From the NCBI RefSeq assembly GCF_025336485.1, contig NZ_JAODAB010000015.1, positions 62,001-126,000 on the forward strand: DNA of 64,000 nucleotides, given 5' to 3'. Each line of letters starts with the position of its first letter. Positions within the stretch are counted from its first letter, which is position 1. The DNA is from Pseudomonas citri (GTDB lineage: Bacteria > Pseudomonadota > Gammaproteobacteria > Pseudomonadales > Pseudomonadaceae). This document shows, piece by piece, positions 16,788-25,428 of the stretch. The notes beneath the pieces were generated by a model. The model did not search any database and was not told the DNA's origin. It was given only the letters and a program-made list of their open reading frames with translations. The position numbers and the translations under genes were made by a program.

Positions 16788-17192
16788 ATGGTTGAAAATA
16801 GCGAACTACGCAAAGCCGGCCTCAAGGTGACCCTGCCAAGGGTCAAGATTCTACAAATGCTCGACTCTACCGAGCAACGCCACATGAGCGCCGAAGACGT
16901 CTACAAAGCGCTTATGGAAGCGGGTGAGGACGTTGGTCTGGCCACGGTTTACCGCGTCCTGACTCAATTCGAGGCAGCAGGTCTCGTGGCTCGTCACAAT
17001 TTCGATGGCGGTCATGCGGTCTTTGAATTGGCCGATGGGGAGCACCACGATCACATGGTGGACGTGGAAACCCGTGAGGTTATCGAATTCATCAGTCCGG
17101 AAATCGAAGCGCTGCAAAAGGACATTGCCGAGAAGTATGGTTTCGAGCTGATCGATCACCATCTCGTCTTGCATGTGCGCAAGCGCAAGTAA
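16788..17192 (+). CDS. fur: Ferric uptake regulator Fur
   Basis: Fur is the iron-sensing repressor of siderophore and iron-uptake genes. The 134-residue protein begins MVENSELRKAGLKVTLPRVKIL, with the DNA-binding helix near ATVYRVLTQFEAAGLV (residues about 53-68). The metal sites are formed by His/Glu in HNFDGGHAVFELADGEHHDHMVD and by residues in the C-terminal IDHHLVLHV. It lacks the CxxC zinc motifs of E. coli Fur, as is typical in Pseudomonas. It is transcribed alone, divergent from bamE, with a strong terminator after it. Confidence 0.98.
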   Translation: MVENSELRKAGLKVTLPRVKILQMLDSTEQRHMSAEDVYKALMEAGEDVGLATVYRVLTQFEAAGLVARHNFDGGHAVFELADGEHHDHMVDVETREVIEFISPEIEALQKDIAEKYGFELIDHHLVLHVRKRK

Positions 17193-17229
17193 GCGCTTGC
17201 CTGGGCTTTAAAGGTTCAAAACGAAATAA

Positions 17230-17255
17230 GGCGACCCGCGGGTCGCCATATTTTT
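17230..17255 (+). terminator. Terminator of fur
   Basis: GGCGACCC pairs with GGGTCGCC, followed by ATATTTTT. It lies between the convergent genes fur and recN. Confidence 0.85.
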
Positions 17256-17266
17256 GTCTGGCTGTT

Positions 17267-18940
17267 TCAGCTCTTGGTTGCCACGACCATTTTCTTCGCA
17301 TGGGCCAAGGATTCCTTGGTGAGATCAATCCCACCCAGCATGCGCGCAACCTCTTCCACCCGCTCGTTCTTGTTGAGCTTGGACACAGCCGTGCGCGTGG
17401 CGTCTTCGCCTCGAACCTTGTGCACAAATAAATGCTGGTGACCCTGGGCGGCGACCTGGGGCAGGTGGGTGACTGTCAGCACCTGGCCTCGTTCTCCTAA
17501 TCGACGGAGCAACTGGCCGACGATCTCCGCGGTTGGCCCGCCAATGCCCACGTCCACTTCGTCGAACACGAGGGTCGGTACCCGTGAGGTTTGCGCGGTA
17601 ATGACCTGGATGGCCAGGCTGATACGCGACAGCTCGCCGCCGGAGGCGACTTTTGCCAGTGCCTTGAGCGGTTGTCCAGGGTTGGCGCTGACCAATAGCT
17701 CCACCTGTTCCAACCCGTGGGGGAGCAGCTCGTCGCCGCCGTTGGGACGCAGTTCGATGGTGAAGCGGCCGCCGGGCATGCCCAGGCGCTGGATTTCCTG
17801 CTCCACGGCGCTGGCCAGGTCGGTGGCGGCCTGGTGGCGCAGTTCGCTGAGTTCGTTGGCTTTTTCCTGGTAGTGGCGAGCATAGGAGGCCAGTTCGTCT
17901 CCCAGTCTCTCGATGGATTCGTCGTTGGCGTTAAGGGTTTCCAGCTCTTCCAGCAGGCGTTGTTGGAGTTCGACGATGTCAGTGGGCTGGACGCGGTGTT
18001 TGCGGGCCAGCGTATATATAGTGTCCAGGCGCTCTTCCAGGTATTGCAGGCGTGCCGGGTCGGCATCGAAATGATCGAGAAACCGGTTCAGCTCGCCAAC
18101 GGCTTCCTCGACCTGGATCTGCGCGCTGGTCAGCAGGTTGGTCGCCTCGTTCAGGGCGCCCACCGAATTGTTCACGCTGGAGAGTCGGTTAAGGCTCGCC
18201 GTCAGGGCATTGAGCACGTTGCCCGAATCGCTCTCACTGCATTGTTCGACCACTTGCCGGCAGATGCCCAGCAGGGTTTCGGCGTTGGTCAGGTTCTTGT
18301 GTTCCTGTTCCAGTTCCTCGAGTTCATGTTCGCCCAGGGCCAGGTTTTCCAGTTCTTCGAGTTGATAGCTCAGTAACTGATGACGGGCGCGTTGTTCATC
18401 GCCGGAATTGGAGAGCCGGTCCAGTTCCTGGCGGGTCTGGCGCCAGCGCTGGGCGGCCAATTGGACCTGGCGGGCCAGGTCCGTGGCAGCAGCGTATTCA
18501 TCGAGCAGGCGGCGATGGGTGTCGGTCTTGAGCAGGGATTGGTGTTCGTGCTGGCTGTGGATATCGATCAGCAGCTCGCCCAGGGCCTTGAGGTCCCCCA
18601 GGGGGCATGGTGTGCCGTTGATGTAGCCCCGCGAGCGGCCTTCGGCCGTGATGACCCGGCGCAGGATGCACAGGCCGTCGGTGTCCAGGTCCCGCTCCGC
18701 CAGCCAGGCGCTGGCTTCGGGGATGTCGACCAGGTCGAAGGTCGCCAGGATGTCAGCCTTGTCCGCCCCCGGGCGTACCACGCCACTGTCGGCGCGATCG
18801 CCCAGGGTCAGGCCGAGGGCGTCGAGCATGATCGACTTGCCCGCGCCGGTTTCCCCGGTGATTACGCTCATGCCTCGATCGAGTTCGAGGTCGAGGTGTT
18901 CGACGATGGCGTAGTTGTGTACGGACAGGTGCACCAGCAT
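17267..18940 (-). CDS. recN: DNA repair protein RecN
   Basis: RecN is an SMC-like ATPase that gathers DNA at double-strand breaks. The 557-residue protein starts MLVHLSVHNYAIVEHLDLELD, with Walker A GETGAGKSIMLDAL near residue 30. A long coiled-coil middle (about 150-370) is followed by the signature and Walker B region (ASGGELSRISLAIQVI, TLVFDEVDVGIGG). Length and motifs are standard. A LexA box 24 bases upstream of the start places it in the SOS regulon, as in other bacteria. Confidence 0.97.
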   Translation of the reverse strand: MLVHLSVHNYAIVEHLDLELDRGMSVITGETGAGKSIMLDALGLTLGDRADSGVVRPGADKADILATFDLVDIPEASAWLAERDLDTDGLCILRRVITAEGRSRGYINGTPCPLGDLKALGELLIDIHSQHEHQSLLKTDTHRRLLDEYAAATDLARQVQLAAQRWRQTRQELDRLSNSGDEQRARHQLLSYQLEELENLALGEHELEELEQEHKNLTNAETLLGICRQVVEQCSESDSGNVLNALTASLNRLSSVNNSVGALNEATNLLTSAQIQVEEAVGELNRFLDHFDADPARLQYLEERLDTIYTLARKHRVQPTDIVELQQRLLEELETLNANDESIERLGDELASYARHYQEKANELSELRHQAATDLASAVEQEIQRLGMPGGRFTIELRPNGGDELLPHGLEQVELLVSANPGQPLKALAKVASGGELSRISLAIQVITAQTSRVPTLVFDEVDVGIGGPTAEIVGQLLRRLGERGQVLTVTHLPQVAAQGHQHLFVHKVRGEDATRTAVSKLNKNERVEEVARMLGGIDLTKESLAHAKKMVVATKS

Positions 18941-18963
18941 AAGGCCGCTCCCAGGCTTTAGGT

Positions 18964-18979
18964 CTGGTTATTTATACAG
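18964..18979 (-). promoter_or_regulatory. LexA (SOS) box upstream of recN
   Basis: On the minus strand CTGTATAAATAACCAG fits the CTG-N10-CAG pattern with an AT-rich centre. Its edge is 24 bases upstream of the recN ATG, over the expected promoter. Confidence 0.82.
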
Positions 18980-19098
18980 TGTTTTGTTTCGGCCTGACAA
19001 TGCCCGTGCTTAGCTCGATTTGCTTGAGACAATGGCTTTCTTAGTGCTGAGGGGAATTGTTACGCAGCTATTTTTTGTAGGGTTAATTCGTCCGGTAG

Positions 19099-19129
19099 CC
19101 CTTGAAGCTGAAAAACCCGGCCCCATATA
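19099..19129 (+). promoter_or_regulatory. Heat-shock (sigma-32) promoter of grpE
   Basis: CCCTTGAAG (19099-19107) and CCCCATATA (19121-19129) are 13 bases apart, close to the sigma-32 consensus CNCTTGAAA-N13-CCCCATNT. It lies about 50 bases upstream of grpE. Confidence 0.88.
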
Positions 19130-19181
19130 CCGGGGCAGAAGCGCGAGTCGAACTCGCGGACGAAGTTGAGAGGAGAAATCT

Positions 19182-19748
19182 ATGGCTGACGAACAGACGC
19201 AGGATACGCAAAATCTAGACACCAACCAGGCTCCCCAGGATTCGGGTGAAGACCTGGCGGCACGTGTACAAGTGCTCGAGGAGCAACTGGCCGGTGCGCA
19301 GGATCAGGCGTTGCGTGTAGCGGCCGACCTGCAGAACGTCCGTCGTCGCGCCGAGCAGGATGTGGAAAAAGCCCACAAATTCGCCCTGGAGCGTTTCGCC
19401 GGCGACTTGCTGCCGATCATCGACAGCCTGGAGCGTGGCCTGGAGCTCTCCAGCCCGGACGACGAGAACATTCGTCCGATGCGTGAAGGCATCGAGCTGA
19501 CCCTGAAGATGTTCCAGGACACCCTCAAGCGCTATCAGCTTGAAGCCCTGGACCCACACGGCGAGCCGTTCAACGCCGAGCATCACCAGGCCATGGCGAT
19601 GCAGGAAAGTACCGATGTCGAGCCAAACAGTGTCCTGAAGGTTTTCCAGAAGGGTTACCTGCTCAACGGTCGCCTGCTGCGCCCGGCCATGGTTGTGGTC
19701 AGCAAGACGCCCGCACCGGTTTCGCCTTCTATCGATGAGCAGGCTTGA
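19182..19748 (+). CDS. grpE: Nucleotide exchange factor GrpE
   Basis: GrpE releases ADP from DnaK and acts as a thermosensor in the chaperone cycle. It has 188 residues from ATG 19182 (GAGGAGA ribosome site). An acidic, disordered N-terminus leads into a long helix (VQVLEEQLAGAQDQALRVAADLQNVRRRAEQDVEKA). The beta-domain follows, with LLPIIDSLERGLELS, FNAEHHQAMAMQESTDVEPNSVLKVFQKGYLLNGRLLRPAMVVVS. It is first in the grpE-dnaK-dnaJ heat-shock cluster. No hrcA precedes it, in keeping with sigma-32 control. Confidence 0.97.
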   Translation: MADEQTQDTQNLDTNQAPQDSGEDLAARVQVLEEQLAGAQDQALRVAADLQNVRRRAEQDVEKAHKFALERFAGDLLPIIDSLERGLELSSPDDENIRPMREGIELTLKMFQDTLKRYQLEALDPHGEPFNAEHHQAMAMQESTDVEPNSVLKVFQKGYLLNGRLLRPAMVVVSKTPAPVSPSIDEQA

Positions 19749-19772
19749 AATCGATCGCAGCGGCCCCATTTA
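19744..19772 (+). promoter_or_regulatory. Heat-shock (sigma-32) promoter of dnaK, overlapping the grpE stop codon
   Basis: CTTGAAA (19744-19750) contains the TGA stop of grpE. CCCCATTTA (19764-19772) follows after exactly 13 bases. It is a near-perfect sigma-32 promoter that would start dnaK mRNA about 70 bases before its ATG. Confidence 0.88.
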
Positions 19773-19849
19773 TAAGTCAAGCGTTTAAGTGCTACCGCAG
19801 TTAGCCACCACTGCTGCGGCAACCAAATCCAAGTTCCGGGAGAGTTAAC

Positions 19850-21766
19850 ATGGGCAAGATTATCGGTATCGACCTGGGGACCACCAACTCGTGCGTCTCC
19901 GTGCTGGAAAACGGCAAAGCCAAAGTGATTGAAAACGCTGAAGGCGCGCGCACCACGCCGTCGATCATCGCGTACGCCAACGATGGCGAGATTCTGGTTG
20001 GCCAGTCGGCCAAGCGTCAGGCTGTGACCAATCCGCATAACACCCTGTACGCGGTGAAGCGTCTGATCGGTCGCAAGTTCGACGAAGAAGTCGTGCAGAA
20101 AGACATCAAGATGGTGCCTTACAAGATCGCCAAGGCTGACAACGGCGACGCCTGGGTTGAAGTGAACAGCCAGAAAATGGCTCCGCCACAGATCTCGGCT
20201 GAAATTCTGAAGAAGATGAAGAAAACCGCCGAAGACTACCTCGGCGAAGCCGTGACTGAAGCGGTCATCACCGTTCCGGCGTACTTCAACGACAGCCAGC
20301 GCCAGGCGACCAAGGACGCCGGCCGTATCGCGGGCCTGGACGTGAAGCGCATCATCAACGAACCGACCGCAGCCGCTCTGGCCTACGGTATGGACAAGGC
20401 CAAGGGCGATCACACCGTGATCGTTTATGACCTGGGTGGCGGTACCTTCGACGTGTCCGTGATCGAGATCGCTGAAGTCGATGGCGAGCACCAGTTCGAA
20501 GTACTGGCGACCAACGGTGACACCTTCCTCGGTGGTGAAGACTTCGACATCCGCCTGATCGACTACCTCGTCGACGAGTTCAAGAAAGAAAGCGGCATGA
20601 ACCTCAAGGGTGACCCGCTGGCCATGCAGCGCCTGAAAGAAGCCGCTGAAAAAGCCAAGATCGAACTGTCCTCGAGCCAGTCGACCGACGTGAACCTGCC
20701 GTACATCACCGCAGACGCCACCGGTCCTAAGCACCTGAACGTGAAGATCTCCCGCGCCAAGCTCGAAGCACTGGTGGAAGACCTGGTCCAGCGCACCATC
20801 GAACCTTGCCGCATCGCCATGAAAGACGCTGGCATCGACGTGGGTTCGATCAACGACGTGATCCTGGTGGGCGGTCAGACCCGTATGCCGCTGGTGCAGA
20901 AACTGGTCACCGATTTCTTCGGCAAGGAAGCACGCAAGGACGTGAACCCGGACGAAGCCGTTGCCATGGGTGCTGCCATCCAGGGTGCTGTTCTGGCCGG
21001 TGACGTGAAGGACGTTCTGCTGCTCGACGTCAGCCCGCTGACCCTGGGTATCGAAACCATGGGTGGCGTGATGACCGCGCTGATCGAGAAGAACACCACG
21101 ATTCCTACCAAGAAATCCCAAGTGTTCTCGACTGCCGATGACAACCAGGGTGCCGTGACCATTCACGTGCTGCAGGGTGAGCGCAAGCAAGCTGCCCAGA
21201 ACAAATCCCTGGGCAAGTTCGACCTGGCCGAGATTCCGCCAGCGCCACGTGGCGTGCCACAAATCGAAGTGACCTTCGACATCGACGCCAACGGCATCCT
21301 GCACGTGGGCGCGAAAGACAAGGCCACTGGCAAGACCCAGTCGATCGTGATCAAGGCCAACTCCGGGCTGTCCGAGGAAGAAATTCAGCAGATGGTTCGC
21401 GACGCTGAAGTGAACGCCGAGGAAGATCGCAAGTTCGAAGAGCTGGCCGGTGCCCGCAACCAGGGCGACGCCTTGGTGCACTCGACTCGCAAGATGATTG
21501 CCGATGCCGGTGAAAAAGTGACTGCGGAAGAGAAAACCGCCATCGAAGCAGCGGTGGTTGCGCTGGAAGCCGCTGTCAAGGGTGATGACAAGGCGGCCAT
21601 CGAGGCGAAGATCGAAGAGCTGTCCAAGGTCTCCGCGCCAGTGGCCCAGAAGATGTACGCCGAGCAGGCCAAGCCCGCTGAAGGCGCGGCTGAGCAAGGC
21701 GAGTCGGCTGAAAAAGCCGACGACGTCGTCGACGCCGAGTTCGAAGAAGTCAAAGACCACAAGTAA
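19850..21766 (+). CDS. dnaK: Chaperone protein DnaK (Hsp70)
   Basis: DnaK is the ATP-driven Hsp70 chaperone. It has 638 residues starting MGKIIGIDLGTTNSCVSVLENG, with GGGAGAG before the ATG. The ATPase domain shows AVITVPAYFNDSQRQATKDAG, VIVYDLGGGTFDVSVIEI and the ILVGGQTRMPLVQKLV motif. The substrate domain begins near 390 (VLLLDVSPLTLGIETMGGVMT), and the lid ends in the acidic tail DDVVDAEFEEVKDHK. It is complete and typical in length. It sits between grpE and dnaJ with its own heat-shock promoter. Confidence 0.99.
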   Translation: MGKIIGIDLGTTNSCVSVLENGKAKVIENAEGARTTPSIIAYANDGEILVGQSAKRQAVTNPHNTLYAVKRLIGRKFDEEVVQKDIKMVPYKIAKADNGDAWVEVNSQKMAPPQISAEILKKMKKTAEDYLGEAVTEAVITVPAYFNDSQRQATKDAGRIAGLDVKRIINEPTAAALAYGMDKAKGDHTVIVYDLGGGTFDVSVIEIAEVDGEHQFEVLATNGDTFLGGEDFDIRLIDYLVDEFKKESGMNLKGDPLAMQRLKEAAEKAKIELSSSQSTDVNLPYITADATGPKHLNVKISRAKLEALVEDLVQRTIEPCRIAMKDAGIDVGSINDVILVGGQTRMPLVQKLVTDFFGKEARKDVNPDEAVAMGAAIQGAVLAGDVKDVLLLDVSPLTLGIETMGGVMTALIEKNTTIPTKKSQVFSTADDNQGAVTIHVLQGERKQAAQNKSLGKFDLAEIPPAPRGVPQIEVTFDIDANGILHVGAKDKATGKTQSIVIKANSGLSEEEIQQMVRDAEVNAEEDRKFEELAGARNQGDALVHSTRKMIADAGEKVTAEEKTAIEAAVVALEAAVKGDDKAAIEAKIEELSKVSAPVAQKMYAEQAKPAEGAAEQGESAEKADDVVDAEFEEVKDHK

Positions 21767-21823
21767 TCGCTTGTTGGTCGGCCGGTTGACTGCATTTGTG
21801 CGGTGACTGGTAGGATGTCGCCG

Positions 21824-21843
21824 CGCGGGGGCTTGCTCCCGCG
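21824..21843. repeat. GC-rich palindrome after dnaK
   Basis: CGCGGG and CCCGCG enclose GGCTTGCT. It resembles the short GGGGGCTTGC repeats of fluorescent pseudomonads and may end or stabilise the dnaK transcript. Confidence 0.5.
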
Positions 21844-21993
21844 TTGGCGTGTCTGGAACCAATGAATTTTTACAGCATGCGACAGTGCTCGGATGCTGGG
21901 CGGCGTGATCGGGAATGCTCCTGCTTTCCGTGCAATAGGCGCCGCGTTTTGGCTGGGTCTCTGGCTGAAAAATCGAAGACCAGGATCGTTGAA

Positions 21994-22021
21994 TTGGCGT
22001 GGTTGGGTCCGGGCCTATAGG
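21994..22021 (+). promoter_or_regulatory. Possible dnaJ promoter
   Basis: TTGGCG and TATAGG are 16 bases apart in the 319-base dnaK-dnaJ gap. This would be a sigma-70 type promoter. I saw no convincing sigma-32 site in the gap. Apart from this and the palindrome at 21824 the gap seems empty. Confidence 0.35.
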
Positions 22022-22085
22022 GCTCAACGAGTTTGGCGAGGCTCAGGAGAGGTTTGCCGGACGTCCTATAAGAGTGCAAAGACTA

Positions 22086-23210
22086 ATGGCAAAGCGTGAC
22101 TTTTACGAAGTATTGGGTGTTGAGCGCGGGGCCAGCGAGGCGGAGCTGAAAAAGGCTTATCGTCGCCTGGCAATGAAGCATCACCCGGACCGTAATCCCG
22201 GCGATAAAGCGTCGGAAGAAATGTTCAAGGAGGCCAACGAGGCCTACGAAGTGCTGTCCGATTCCAGCAAGCGCGCAGCGTACGACCAATACGGTCATGC
22301 CGGGGTCGACCCGAGCATGGGTGGCGGCGGTGCCGGCTTTGGTGGCCAGAACTTCTCCGATATTTTCGGTGACGTGTTCAGCGATTTCTTTGGTGGCGGT
22401 CGTGGCGGTTCCCGTGGCGGCGCTCAGCGTGGCAGTGACCTGCGCTACACGCTGGAACTGAACCTGGAAGAAGCGGTGCGCGGTACCACGGTCAATATCC
22501 GTGTTCCGACATTGGTCAATTGCAAGCCGTGCGATGGTTCGGGTGCCAAGAAAGGCTCCTCGCCAGTGACCTGCCCGACCTGCGGCGGTATTGGTCAGGT
22601 TCGCATGCAGCAAGGTTTCTTCTCGGTGCAGCAGACCTGCCCGCGTTGCCATGGCCAGGGCAAGATCATTTCCGACCCGTGCGACTCCTGCCACGGCGAA
22701 GGGCGTGTCGAAGAGTACAAGACGCTGTCGGTCAAGGTGCCGGCCGGTGTCGATACCGGGGATCGCATTCGTCTGTCGGGCGAAGGCGAGGCGGGCGCCC
22801 TGGGTGGTCCGACGGGTGACCTGTATGTGGTCATCAACGTGCGTGAGCATGCGATTTTCCAACGTGACGGCAAGCATCTGTTTTGCGAAGTGCCGATCAG
22901 CTTCGTCGATGCGGCGTTGGGTGGCGAGCTTGAGATCCCGACCCTCGACGGTCGTGTCAAGCTGAAGATTCCCGAAGGTACGCAGACCGGCAAGCAATTC
23001 CGGATTCGTGGCAAAGGTGTTGCGCCAGTGCGTGGCGGTGGTGCGGGTGACCTGATGTGCCGTGTGGCGGTGGAGACGCCGGTCAACCTGAGCCGGCGTC
23101 AGCGTGAACTGTTGGAGGAATTCCGCAGCTCGTTGGCGGACGACAACAGCCATTCCCCGAAAACCACCGGTTGGTTCGAAGGCGTGAAGCGTTTCTTCGG
23201 CGACCTGTAA
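22086..23210 (+). CDS. dnaJ: Chaperone protein DnaJ (Hsp40)
   Basis: DnaJ brings substrates to DnaK and stimulates its ATPase. It has 374 residues from ATG 22086, starting MAKRDFYEVLGVERGASEAE. The J domain has the HPD motif (MKHHPDRNPGDK). A Gly-rich linker follows at about 75-115. Four CxxCxGxG-type zinc repeats come next (CKPCDGSG, CPTCGGIG, CPRCHGQG, CDSCHGEG), then the C-terminal substrate domains ending FFGDL. It is a complete type I DnaJ. It is followed after 9 bases by dapB, so the two may be co-transcribed. Confidence 0.98.
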   Translation: MAKRDFYEVLGVERGASEAELKKAYRRLAMKHHPDRNPGDKASEEMFKEANEAYEVLSDSSKRAAYDQYGHAGVDPSMGGGGAGFGGQNFSDIFGDVFSDFFGGGRGGSRGGAQRGSDLRYTLELNLEEAVRGTTVNIRVPTLVNCKPCDGSGAKKGSSPVTCPTCGGIGQVRMQQGFFSVQQTCPRCHGQGKIISDPCDSCHGEGRVEEYKTLSVKVPAGVDTGDRIRLSGEGEAGALGGPTGDLYVVINVREHAIFQRDGKHLFCEVPISFVDAALGGELEIPTLDGRVKLKIPEGTQTGKQFRIRGKGVAPVRGGGAGDLMCRVAVETPVNLSRRQRELLEEFRSSLADDNSHSPKTTGWFEGVKRFFGDL

Positions 23211-23219
23211 GGAGTTCTC

Positions 23220-24026
23220 ATGCGACGTATAGCTGTGATGGGCGCTGCCGGGCGCATGGGCAAGGCGTTGGTCGAGGCGGTGCAGCAGCGCTCGCCGCTT
23301 TCCGGCCTGACGGCGGCCATCGTTCGGCCCGACAGCACGCTGGTTGGTGCCGACGCCGGTGAGCTGGCCTCGCTTGGACGTATCGGTGTGCCGATGTCCG
23401 GTGGCCTGGAGAAGGTGCTGGAGGAGTTCGACGTGCTGATCGACTTCACCTTGCCGGACGTCATGCTGAAAAACCTCGCCATCTGCCGCAAGCACGGCAA
23501 GGCCATGGTGATCGGCACCACGGGCTTGGACGCTGCGCAGAAGCAATTGCTGGCCGAGGCGGGCAAGGACATTCCGATCGTGTTCGCGGCGAACTTCAGC
23601 GTGGGGGTGAACCTGTCGCTGAAATTGCTGGAGATGACGGCTCGGGTCTTGGGCGATGACGCGGACATCGAGATTATCGAGGCGCATCACCGGCACAAGA
23701 TCGACGCGCCTTCCGGCACGGCCTTGCGCATGGGGGAAGTGATCGCCGATACGTTGGGTCGCGATCTGCGGCAAGTGGCCGTCTACGGTCGCGAGGGGCA
23801 CACCGGTGCCCGCGAGCGCGACACCATCGGTTTTGCCACTGTGCGCGGTGGTGACGTAGTGGGCGATCATACCGTGCTGTTCGCCACGGAAGGCGAGCGC
23901 CTGGAGATCACTCACAAGGCATCCAGCCGGATGACCTTCGCCAAGGGGGCCGTGCGTGCTGCACTGTGGCTGGAGGGTCGCGAGCCTGGCCTGTACGACA
24001 TGCAGGACGTTCTCGACCTGCGTTGA
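23220..24026 (+). CDS. dapB: 4-hydroxy-tetrahydrodipicolinate reductase DapB
   Basis: DapB catalyses the NAD(P)H-dependent reduction of 4-hydroxy-tetrahydrodipicolinate in lysine and diaminopimelate synthesis. It has 268 residues. The nucleotide-binding site is VMGAAGRMGKALVEA (residues 6-20). The catalytic region is EIIEAHHRHKIDAPSGTALRMGE, including the His and Lys of the active site. The ribosome site AAGGAG lies 5-6 bases before the ATG at 23220. It stands between dnaJ and carA, the usual Pseudomonas order. Confidence 0.98.
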   Translation: MRRIAVMGAAGRMGKALVEAVQQRSPLSGLTAAIVRPDSTLVGADAGELASLGRIGVPMSGGLEKVLEEFDVLIDFTLPDVMLKNLAICRKHGKAMVIGTTGLDAAQKQLLAEAGKDIPIVFAANFSVGVNLSLKLLEMTARVLGDDADIEIIEAHHRHKIDAPSGTALRMGEVIADTLGRDLRQVAVYGREGHTGARERDTIGFATVRGGDVVGDHTVLFATEGERLEITHKASSRMTFAKGAVRAALWLEGREPGLYDMQDVLDLR

Positions 24027-24199
24027 TGTCATTGAAAGCGGGGTTCAGGTTATACTGCGCCCCGTTTCAACACCGCTTCGCGACGGCCTGTCGCATTCCC
24101 CTGCCTTCAAGGCTCATTAGCGGTGGACCAAAAAAGCCTTTTTCTGTAAGCTACAGCTTTAGTGTGTCCACTAAAAGCGCGCAGAATAATTCAGTGAAC

Positions 24200-24237
24200 A
24201 AGCGGGGTGACGTGTCCATACGTCACTCCGCTTTTTT
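24200..24237 (+). terminator. Intrinsic terminator in the carAB leader (probable attenuator)
   Basis: A 14-base-pair stem (5' arm 24200-24213, 3' arm 24220-24233, one G-U pair) with a 6-base loop is followed by a U run to 24237. It lies 45 bases before the carA start. Upstream, GTGGAC and GTCCAC segments (about 24123 and 24163) could form an alternative structure. Control of carAB by pyrimidines and arginine is established in Pseudomonas; which signal acts on this hairpin is an inference. Confidence 0.85.
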
Positions 24238-24282
24238 ACAACCTGCGATCGCCCTTTCAGGCTTTATTTACGGGAGGTCTTC

Positions 24283-25419
24283 TTGACTAAGCCAGCCATA
24301 CTCGCCCTTGCTGATGGCAGCATTTTTCGCGGCGAAGCCATTGGAGCCGACGGCCAGACCGTTGGTGAGGTGGTGTTTAACACCGCAATGACCGGCTATC
24401 AGGAAATTCTTACCGATCCTTCCTACGCCCAGCAAATCGTTACCCTGACTTACCCGCACATCGGCAACACCGGCACTACGCCGGAAGACGCCGAGTCTGA
24501 CCGTGTCTGGTCTGCCGGCCTGGTCATCCGCGACCTGCCACTGGTAGCGAGCAACTGGCGCAACACGCTGTCCCTGTCCGATTACCTGAAAGCCAACAAC
24601 GTGGTGGCGATCGCCGGTATCGATACCCGCCGCCTGACCCGCATTCTTCGGGAAAAAGGCGCGCAGAACGGCTGCATCATGGCCGGTGACAACATTTCCG
24701 AAGCCGCGGCCATCGCGGCGGCCCAGGGTTTCCCGGGCCTCAAGGGCATGGACCTGGCAAAAGTCGTCAGCACCCAGAAAGCCTACGAATGGCGCTCCAC
24801 CGTCTGGGACCTGAAGACCGACGCCCACGCGACGATCGAGGCTTCCGAGCTGCCGTACCACGTGGTTGCCTACGATTACGGCGTCAAGCTGAACATCCTG
24901 CGCATGCTGGTTGAGCGTGGTTGCCGCGTGACCGTGGTGCCGGCCCAGACTCCGGCTGCCGATGTCCTGGCCCTCAACCCTGATGGCGTGTTCCTGTCCA
25001 ACGGCCCGGGTGACCCGGAGCCTTGCGACTACGCGATCCAGGCGATCAAGGATGTGCTGGAAACCGAGATCCCGGTGTTCGGCATCTGCCTCGGTCACCA
25101 ATTGCTGGCCCTGGCCTCGGGTGCCAAGACCCTGAAGATGGGCCACGGCCACCATGGTGCCAACCACCCGGTGCAGGACCTGGATACCGGTGTCGTGATG
25201 ATCACCAGCCAGAACCACGGTTTCGCGGTGGACGAAGCCACCTTGCCGGCCAACGTGCGCGCGATCCATAAATCGCTGTTCGACGGCACGCTGCAAGGCA
25301 TCGAGCGTACCGACAAGAGCGCATTCAGCTTCCAGGGCCACCCTGAAGCGAGCCCGGGCCCGAATGACGTGGCGCCGCTGTTCGATCGCTTCATCAACGA
25401 GATGGCCAAGCGACGCTGA
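24283..25419 (+). CDS. carA: Carbamoyl-phosphate synthase small (glutamine amidotransferase) subunit
   Basis: CarA hydrolyses glutamine and feeds ammonia to CarB, making carbamoyl phosphate for arginine and pyrimidines. It has 378 residues starting at TTG 24283 with a strong GGGAGGT site 4 bases before; the N-terminus MTKPAILALADGSIFRGEA is conserved. The class I amidotransferase triad is present: Cys269 in FGICLGHQLL, and His/Glu in FQGHPEASPGP. Upstream is a 256-base leader with an attenuator-like terminator and an isolated TATACT (24051) that may be a -10 box. It is followed by carB after about 105 bases. Confidence 0.98.
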   Translation: MTKPAILALADGSIFRGEAIGADGQTVGEVVFNTAMTGYQEILTDPSYAQQIVTLTYPHIGNTGTTPEDAESDRVWSAGLVIRDLPLVASNWRNTLSLSDYLKANNVVAIAGIDTRRLTRILREKGAQNGCIMAGDNISEAAAIAAAQGFPGLKGMDLAKVVSTQKAYEWRSTVWDLKTDAHATIEASELPYHVVAYDYGVKLNILRMLVERGCRVTVVPAQTPAADVLALNPDGVFLSNGPGDPEPCDYAIQAIKDVLETEIPVFGICLGHQLLALASGAKTLKMGHGHHGANHPVQDLDTGVVMITSQNHGFAVDEATLPANVRAIHKSLFDGTLQGIERTDKSAFSFQGHPEASPGPNDVAPLFDRFINEMAKRR

Positions 25420-25428
25420 CGGCGTGCA

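Noticed and set aside
19655..22027. A 790-codon open frame antisense to dnaK
   Set aside because: Artefact of dnaK codon bias. Some databases once listed such dnaK antisense products as a glutamate dehydrogenase, but nothing here supports a gene.
24051..24056. TATACT as a carA promoter
   Set aside because: No acceptable -35 lies 16-18 bases upstream; noted in the carA entry only.
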